Shown one piece after another: positions 5,625 through 9,139 of a stretch of 9,139 nucleotides of DNA. The DNA is taken from contig CAIUCF010000310.1 of NCBI GenBank assembly GCA_903897565.1, positions 1-9,139 of the forward strand. Reading direction: 5' to 3'. Source of the DNA: an uncultured Rhodospirillales bacterium (lineage in GTDB: Bacteria > Pseudomonadota > Alphaproteobacteria > ATCC43930 > CGMCC-115725). The notes below the pieces were generated by a model. It searched no databases. It had not been told where the DNA came from and worked only from the letters and a program-made list of their open reading frames with translations. The position numbers were made by a program, and so were the translations under genes. How positions within the stretch are numbered: position 1 is the first letter of the stretch; the number at the start of each line of letters is the position of its first letter.

Positions 5625-6920
5625 TTACCCTTCGATGCGGAACATCGTCGGCGGCTCGAGCATCGTTCCCAAGGCGCCGATCCGTTCCAGGGCGCGGTTG
5701 AGGGCTGCTTCCTGGCTCGGATGGGTCGTGAACACCAGGGGCACCGGGCTGCCCGGCGACGGCCGCCGCTGGATCATGGCCTCGACCGAGACCTTCTCCG
5801 TCCGCAGTTCCGCGGTGATGTCGGCGATCACGCCCGGCTGGTCGCTGACCATCAAGCGCACATAGGAGGCGCCGGAATGCTCGGCGATCGGCACCGTGGT
5901 GAGGCCGCTGCTGTCACTGGGTACGAAAGCCGGGAGGCGACGCCCGGCGGCGATGTCGATCAGATCCGCCACGACGGCAGACGCCGTCGGCCCCGCCCCG
6001 GCGCCGCGGCCTTGCAGCATGACCTGGCCGACGAAATCACCCTCGACGACGACGGCGTTGAACACACCCTCGACCTGCGCGATCGGTGCGGTCACCGGGA
6101 CCAGGGTCGGATGCACGCGCTGCTCGATGCCGCGCTCGGTGAGCAGCGCCGTACCGAGCAGCTTGATGCGATAGCCGAGCTCCTGGGCGTATTCGACATC
6201 GAGATGGGAGACATGGCGAATGCCCTCGACATAGACCGAGGCGAAATCCACCGGAATGCCGAAGGCGACGCTGGCGAGAATGGCGAGCTTGTGGGCGGCG
6301 TCGTAGCCGTCGACGTCGAGACTCGGATCCGCTTCGGCATAGCCCAGCGCCTGCGCCTCGGCGAGCACATCGGCGAAATCCCGCCCGCTCTCCCGCATCG
6401 TCGAGAGCACGTAATTGCAGGTGCCGTTGAGAATCCCGGAAATCCGGCTGACGCGATTGGCGGCGAGGCCCTCACGCAGCGTCTTGATGATCGGGATGCC
6501 ACCGGCGACAGCGGCCTCGAACCCGAGCGAGACGGCATTGGCGTCGGCAAGACGTCCGAGCGCCACGCCGTGATGGGCAAGCAAGGCCTTGTTGGCCGTG
6601 ACGACCGACTGATCCGCCCGCAACGCCGCGTCGACGAGTTCGTAGGCGACGCCGTCGGCGCCGCCGATCAGTTCGACGACGACGTCGATTTCTGGATCAC
6701 CCGCGAGCGACCGGGCATCCTCGACCCAGCGCAACTCGCTGAGATCGACACCACGATCGCGACCGCGATCGCGCGCCGAAACGGCCACGATCTCGATCGG
6801 CCGGCCGGCTCGGGCGGCGATCAGCCCCCCGTTCCGGCCGAGAACCTGCAACACGCCGACCCCGACATTGCCGAGACCTGCAATCCCGACCCTTAACGGC
6901 CTTCCGGTAACCCCCGCCAT
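5625..6920 (-). CDS. hom: Homoserine dehydrogenase
   Basis: It reduces L-aspartate 4-semialdehyde to L-homoserine with NAD(P)H, the branch point to threonine, isoleucine and methionine; cytosolic. The 431 residues hold an N-terminal Rossmann domain with GLGNVG (15-20), ELIGG (83-87) and TANKALLA (108-115). The catalytic domain has GILNGTCNY (162-170), GYAEADPSLDVDGYDAAHK (193-211) and Lys211 as the expected catalytic lysine. A C-terminal ACT domain (about 351-428, starting YVRLMVSDQPGVIADI) probably senses threonine for feedback inhibition. No aspartokinase domain is fused. ATG 6920 has GGAGG six bases upstream. The gene begins 12 bases after the stop of the lipoprotein gene, so the two are almost certainly cotranscribed. 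In many alphaproteobacteria, as I recall, an aminotransferase gene occupies the position before hom; it is absent here. Confidence 0.97.
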   Translation of the reverse strand: MAGVTGRPLRVGIAGLGNVGVGVLQVLGRNGGLIAARAGRPIEIVAVSARDRGRDRGVDLSELRWVEDARSLAGDPEIDVVVELIGGADGVAYELVDAALRADQSVVTANKALLAHHGVALGRLADANAVSLGFEAAVAGGIPIIKTLREGLAANRVSRISGILNGTCNYVLSTMRESGRDFADVLAEAQALGYAEADPSLDVDGYDAAHKLAILASVAFGIPVDFASVYVEGIRHVSHLDVEYAQELGYRIKLLGTALLTERGIEQRVHPTLVPVTAPIAQVEGVFNAVVVEGDFVGQVMLQGRGAGAGPTASAVVADLIDIAAGRRLPAFVPSDSSGLTTVPIAEHSGASYVRLMVSDQPGVIADITAELRTEKVSVEAMIQRRPSPGSPVPLVFTTHPSQEAALNRALERIGALGTMLEPPTMFRIEG

Positions 6921-6932
6921 ATCAGGCCTCCG

Positions 6933-8021
6933 CTATTTCCCGACCAGGACCTCGGCGGTGTCGTTGGCCTCGCTGGTGATGCTCGACGACACCTCGGTCG
7001 TGATGCTCGACTCCGGAATGCCGGTGGCGACGAGGCCCTGCTTGACCGCTTTCGCCCGGGCGAGCGCCGCCTGGTAGGCCGCAAGCGAGGCCGAGGCATC
7101 GCTGCCGGAAGCCGCGTGGCTGACGACATGAACCTTGCCACCCGATTTCGCCAGGATTCCGGCGACCGGCGCGAGGCTCGCCGCCGCATCCGGCGGTAAA
7201 ATGGTCGAGCCCGAGGCAAAATGAACCGCGGTCACGGTCGTCGGCACCACGTCGCCCGTCGCTTTGGCAACGCTGCCGGGCGTCGCGGCCGGCACCGCGG
7301 CCAGCGACGGCGCCTCTGGCAGCGCGGTATCGGCAGCCTGGGCTGCTGCAGGCGCTGCCGGGGTCGGCGGTGCGACCGGCACCGGCGGCAGCGTTGGCGC
7401 CTCAGGCGGCGTGGCTGCGGTGTCGGGCTCGGGCGATTCGCGCGGGGCCGGCGCGACCGGCGTGTGATCGAATGGGCCGCCCGACGACAGGCCGGAGGCC
7501 GCGAGCGACTTGTCGACGGCAGACGGCGCTATGCGCTTCTTTACCTTCGCCTTGTGGATCGGCATCGGCGGCGGCGCACTCATCTCGTCCGGCGCGGCCA
7601 TTGCGTCCGGTGCTGCCATTGCGTCGGGTGCTGCCGGCGCCGGTGTTGGTGTCGGGGTCGGCGAGAACGCCGGCGGTGCCGGCGGCATCGGCACGGCGTC
7701 GCTTGCCTCGGCCTGCTCCTCGGCATATTTCGCGTTCTTGCGATCGGCGACCAGGCCATCGGCGAGCGCGGCGCGCTGGGCCTCGGTCAGGCCGAGGGTC
7801 GCCGGCGGCGGGACCGTCGCCAGGCTGGGATAGGGTTCCTCGGAATTGGCGTCGGGAGCCGCCGCCGTCGCCGGGGCCGTCGCCGTAGCGTCCGGTTTAT
7901 GGCCGACGACGTCCTTGTACCAGTGCACCGGGTTCACGCTGCTGCACCCTGCCAGGGCCAGAATTGCCGCAACAGCGCCGAGGCGCGCCGCGCCCCGATA
8001 GTGCCAAGTCCCGCTTACCAT
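6933..8021 (-). CDS. Outer-membrane lipoprotein with Pro/Ala-rich linker and degenerate OmpA-like C-terminus
   Basis: The 362-residue product starts with an Arg-containing n-region and a hydrophobic h-region ending in the lipobox LAGC (23-26). Cys26 would be lipidated, and Ser27 at +2 favours outer-membrane sorting. Then come NPVHWYKDVVG, EPYPSLATVPPP and LVADRKNAKYAEEQ, a pattern I associate with an alphaproteobacterial OmpA-family lipoprotein. Residues 110-255 are Pro/Ala-rich, with three tandem AAPDxM units. Residues 259-362 resemble an OmpA C-terminal domain: FASGSTILPPDAAASL (268-283), the VHVVSH strand, and ARAKAVKQGLVATGI (321-335), which keeps the Arg (322). The GHTD aspartate that contacts peptidoglycan is replaced (SHAASGS), so binding may be weak or lost. 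I prefer ATG 8021, preceded by GGAGG, over a TTG five codons upstream. It is transcribed divergently from phaC and leads the hom-glpX-recJ gene group. Confidence 0.88.
   Translation of the reverse strand: MVSGTWHYRGAARLGAVAAILALAGCSSVNPVHWYKDVVGHKPDATATAPATAAAPDANSEEPYPSLATVPPPATLGLTEAQRAALADGLVADRKNAKYAEEQAEASDAVPMPPAPPAFSPTPTPTPAPAAPDAMAAPDAMAAPDEMSAPPPMPIHKAKVKKRIAPSAVDKSLAASGLSSGGPFDHTPVAPAPRESPEPDTAATPPEAPTLPPVPVAPPTPAAPAAAQAADTALPEAPSLAAVPAATPGSVAKATGDVVPTTVTAVHFASGSTILPPDAAASLAPVAGILAKSGGKVHVVSHAASGSDASASLAAYQAALARAKAVKQGLVATGIPESSITTEVSSSITSEANDTAEVLVGK
7581..7634 (-). repeat. Three tandem 18-base repeats inside the lipoprotein gene
   Basis: Units at 7581-7598, 7599-7616 and 7617-7634 (cattgcgtccggtgctgc and variants) encode AAPDEM, AAPDAM and AAPDAM on the minus strand. 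The two downstream units differ by one base; the first is more diverged. They lengthen the Pro/Ala linker between the lipid anchor and the OmpA-like domain and could change copy number by slippage without breaking the frame. Confidence 0.85.
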
Positions 8022-8373
8022 CACACCTCCGGCCAAGATCGATCACGTGTCGAACGCCGACGCGGCGAGGCCCTCGCGTCGTTCAACACCATCGTTCATC
8101 AACCTCTTAGAGGGGCGCGCCGAACCGATCAAGCGCGACCTCGCAGGAAGCGGCACTCCGGCATTAAACAATTTCGGCAGAATGGTTGTACTAAACGTGT
8201 GCGACATGGCAGATCCTGTCGCCGCAATGCTGGAGATCCGATCGAAGCGGGCGTAGGTTAGCGCCTGTTCTACGGCTGTGAATGCGCCGGGGACCGATGA
8301 AACAAGAACGGGAAGTCGCGGCATGCGGCTTCCGCAAAGGCGCAAGAAGAACAACGGGTCGACGGGAAGCTCC
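8022..8373. promoter_or_regulatory. Divergent intergenic region between the lipoprotein gene and phaC
   Basis: These 352 bases contain no convincing gene; short open frames on both strands lack ribosome sites and a recognisable product. The region must carry the promoters of the minus-strand lipoprotein-hom group and of phaC. The best minus-strand candidate is TTGATC-17-TAAGAG (around 8131-8103), a weak match. On the plus strand TACTAA near 8189 is a possible -10 without a good -35. A CACGTG palindrome (8044-8049), CCTCT-T-AGAGG (8103-8113) and a hairpin at 8311-8333 are the visible symmetrical elements. Regulation by a PHA-responsive repressor would be expected for phaC, but I cannot point to its site. 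Confidence 0.5.
8311..8333 (+). promoter_or_regulatory. Stem-loop in the phaC 5' leader
   Basis: GGAAGTCGC (8311-8319) pairs with GCGGCTTCC (8325-8333) over nine bases with one G-U pair, around the loop GGCAT. It ends 40 bases before the phaC ATG. An in-frame ATG (8323) sits across the loop and would add 17 residues (MRLPQRRKKNN...), but homologues start near 8374. No U-tract follows, so it is not a terminator; a role in mRNA stability or translation control is possible. Confidence 0.4.
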
Positions 8374-9139
8374 ATGAACGAGATCAACGATCAAGCAGGC
8401 ACCGTGGCGAACCCCGCGGAAATGTCGCGCGCCGTCGCGAACATTGCCGAACGCAGCCAGCGCCTGGTTCGCGAATTCATCGAGCGCCAGCAGCTCGAAG
8501 CTGCCAACGGCGGCGACTCCCAGAGCGCCGCGGATACCGTCAACATCGCCTCGGCATTCCTGGAGATGACGACCAAGCTGATGGCCGATCCCGGTCGGCT
8601 GTTCCGCGCTCAGGTCAACCTGTGGAACGACTATCTTCGGCTATGGCAGCGCACGACCGAGCGCCTGCTCGGCGTGGAGACCGCCGTGCCGGTGATCGAG
8701 CCGACGGATTCCGACAAGCGCTTCCGTGACCCGCTGTGGGAAGACAACACGCTGTTCGACTTCATCAAGCAGTCGTATCTCTTGAGCGCGCGTTTTATGC
8801 AGTCGACGGTGCAAACTGTCGACGGCCTCGACCCGAAGGTGCTGCGCAAGGTCGATTTCTACACCCGCCAGTTCGTCGACGCGATGGCGCCCTCGAATTT
8901 CGTGATGACCAACCCGGAAGTCCTGCGGGCGACCGTCGAGAGCGGCGGCGAAAACCTGGTCAGGGGCCTGACCAACATGCTCGACGATCTCGAGCGCGGA
9001 AAGGGCAAGCTTTCGGTCAAGATGATCGACGCGGAGGCCTTCAAGCTCGGCGAGACGATCGCTGTGACGCCGGGAAAGGTCGTGTTCCAGAATCCGCTGT
9101 TCCAGCTGATCCAGTATACGCCGACGACGGAGAAGGTCC
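8374..9139 (+). CDS. phaC: Class I poly(3-hydroxyalkanoate) synthase, N-terminal part (runs off the window)
   Basis: PhaC polymerises (R)-3-hydroxyacyl-CoA into PHA at the granule surface. Of about 590 residues expected for the class, 255 are visible. After a variable helical N-terminus with MSRAVANIAERSQRLV (17-32) comes the conserved PhaC N-terminal domain: DKRFRDPLWEDN (114-125), FIKQSYLLSAR (130-140), DFYTRQFVDAMAPSNF (161-176), TNPEVLRATVESGGENLVRG (179-198), DLERGKGKLSVKM (205-217) and VTPGKVVFQNPLFQLIQYTP (231-250). The lipase-box cysteine and the Asp/His partners lie beyond the window, so activity cannot be judged. ATG 8374 fits the family start and has GGGAAG upstream; ATG 8323 in the same frame is an alternative. 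PHA synthesis draws on acetyl-CoA and reducing power, and no other PHA gene is within the window. Confidence 0.96.
   Translation, partial: MNEINDQAGTVANPAEMSRAVANIAERSQRLVREFIERQQLEAANGGDSQSAADTVNIASAFLEMTTKLMADPGRLFRAQVNLWNDYLRLWQRTTERLLGVETAVPVIEPTDSDKRFRDPLWEDNTLFDFIKQSYLLSARFMQSTVQTVDGLDPKVLRKVDFYTRQFVDAMAPSNFVMTNPEVLRATVESGGENLVRGLTNMLDDLERGKGKLSVKMIDAEAFKLGETIAVTPGKVVFQNPLFQLIQYTPTTEKV

Noticed and set aside
5721..6896. 391-codon open frame on the plus strand opposite hom
   Set aside because: Antisense shadow of hom; low-complexity Arg/His/Asp-rich translation with no motif and no ribosome site considered convincing.
8047..8256. 69-codon open frame between the lipoprotein gene and phaC
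   Set aside because: No ribosome site or recognisable product; lies where divergent promoters are expected. A small peptide cannot be excluded but is not supported.
7221..8261. 346-codon open frame on the plus strand opposite the lipoprotein gene
   Set aside because: Arg/Gly-rich translation typical of an antisense frame; the minus-strand frame has a lipobox, ribosome site and OmpA-like domain.
8043..8387. 114-codon minus-strand frame covering the phaC start region
   Set aside because: It overlaps the phaC start on the opposite strand, shows no conserved motif and would occupy the divergent promoter region.

Overview
The window looks like chromosomal DNA from a GC-rich alphaproteobacterium, probably of the Rhodospirillales/Hyphomicrobiales type. 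This rests on recall: the protein sequences resemble alphaproteobacterial homologues, and the order phaC / hom / glpX / recJ is one I remember from many alphaproteobacteria. The genus cannot be told from the sequence alone.

The right-hand part (about 2490-9139) is mostly core genome. On the minus strand, a cell-envelope lipoprotein with a degenerate OmpA-like C-terminus (6933-8021) sits 12 bases before homoserine dehydrogenase (hom, 5625-6920). Class II fructose-1,6-bisphosphatase (glpX, 4538-5533) and single-strand DNA exonuclease RecJ (2670-4514) follow. These four genes could be read as one operon from a promoter near 8030-8300. A strong intrinsic terminator hairpin lies inside the first 20 codons of recJ, so recJ may be separately attenuated. 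Divergently, on the plus strand, a class I poly-hydroxyalkanoate synthase (phaC) starts at 8374 and runs off the window before its catalytic cysteine. A tRNA-Glu(UUC) gene on the minus strand (2490-2565) follows recJ.

The left-hand part (1-2489) lies downstream of the 3' end of the tRNA and has an accessory character. It holds two minus-strand genes that overlap by four bases (ATGA). The first encodes a roughly 485-residue multi-part protein: a helical N-terminus, a phage-protein-like FDPSEARDERGRWT segment, a Gly-rich linker, a hydrophobic stretch, a Pro-rich linker, and a C-terminal domain whose D...ExK spacing fits a PD-(D/E)XK nuclease. The second encodes a 214-residue cytosolic protein of unknown family. 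Architecture and coupling suggest a polymorphic-type toxin with its immunity protein. This is an inference from layout and motif, not a recognised family match.

The toxin-like gene has a compact leader: a good promoter match (2301-2329), a perfect 14-base palindrome (2278-2291), and an intrinsic terminator (2242-2274) that ends just before the possible start codons. This is the most unusual regulatory arrangement in the window.
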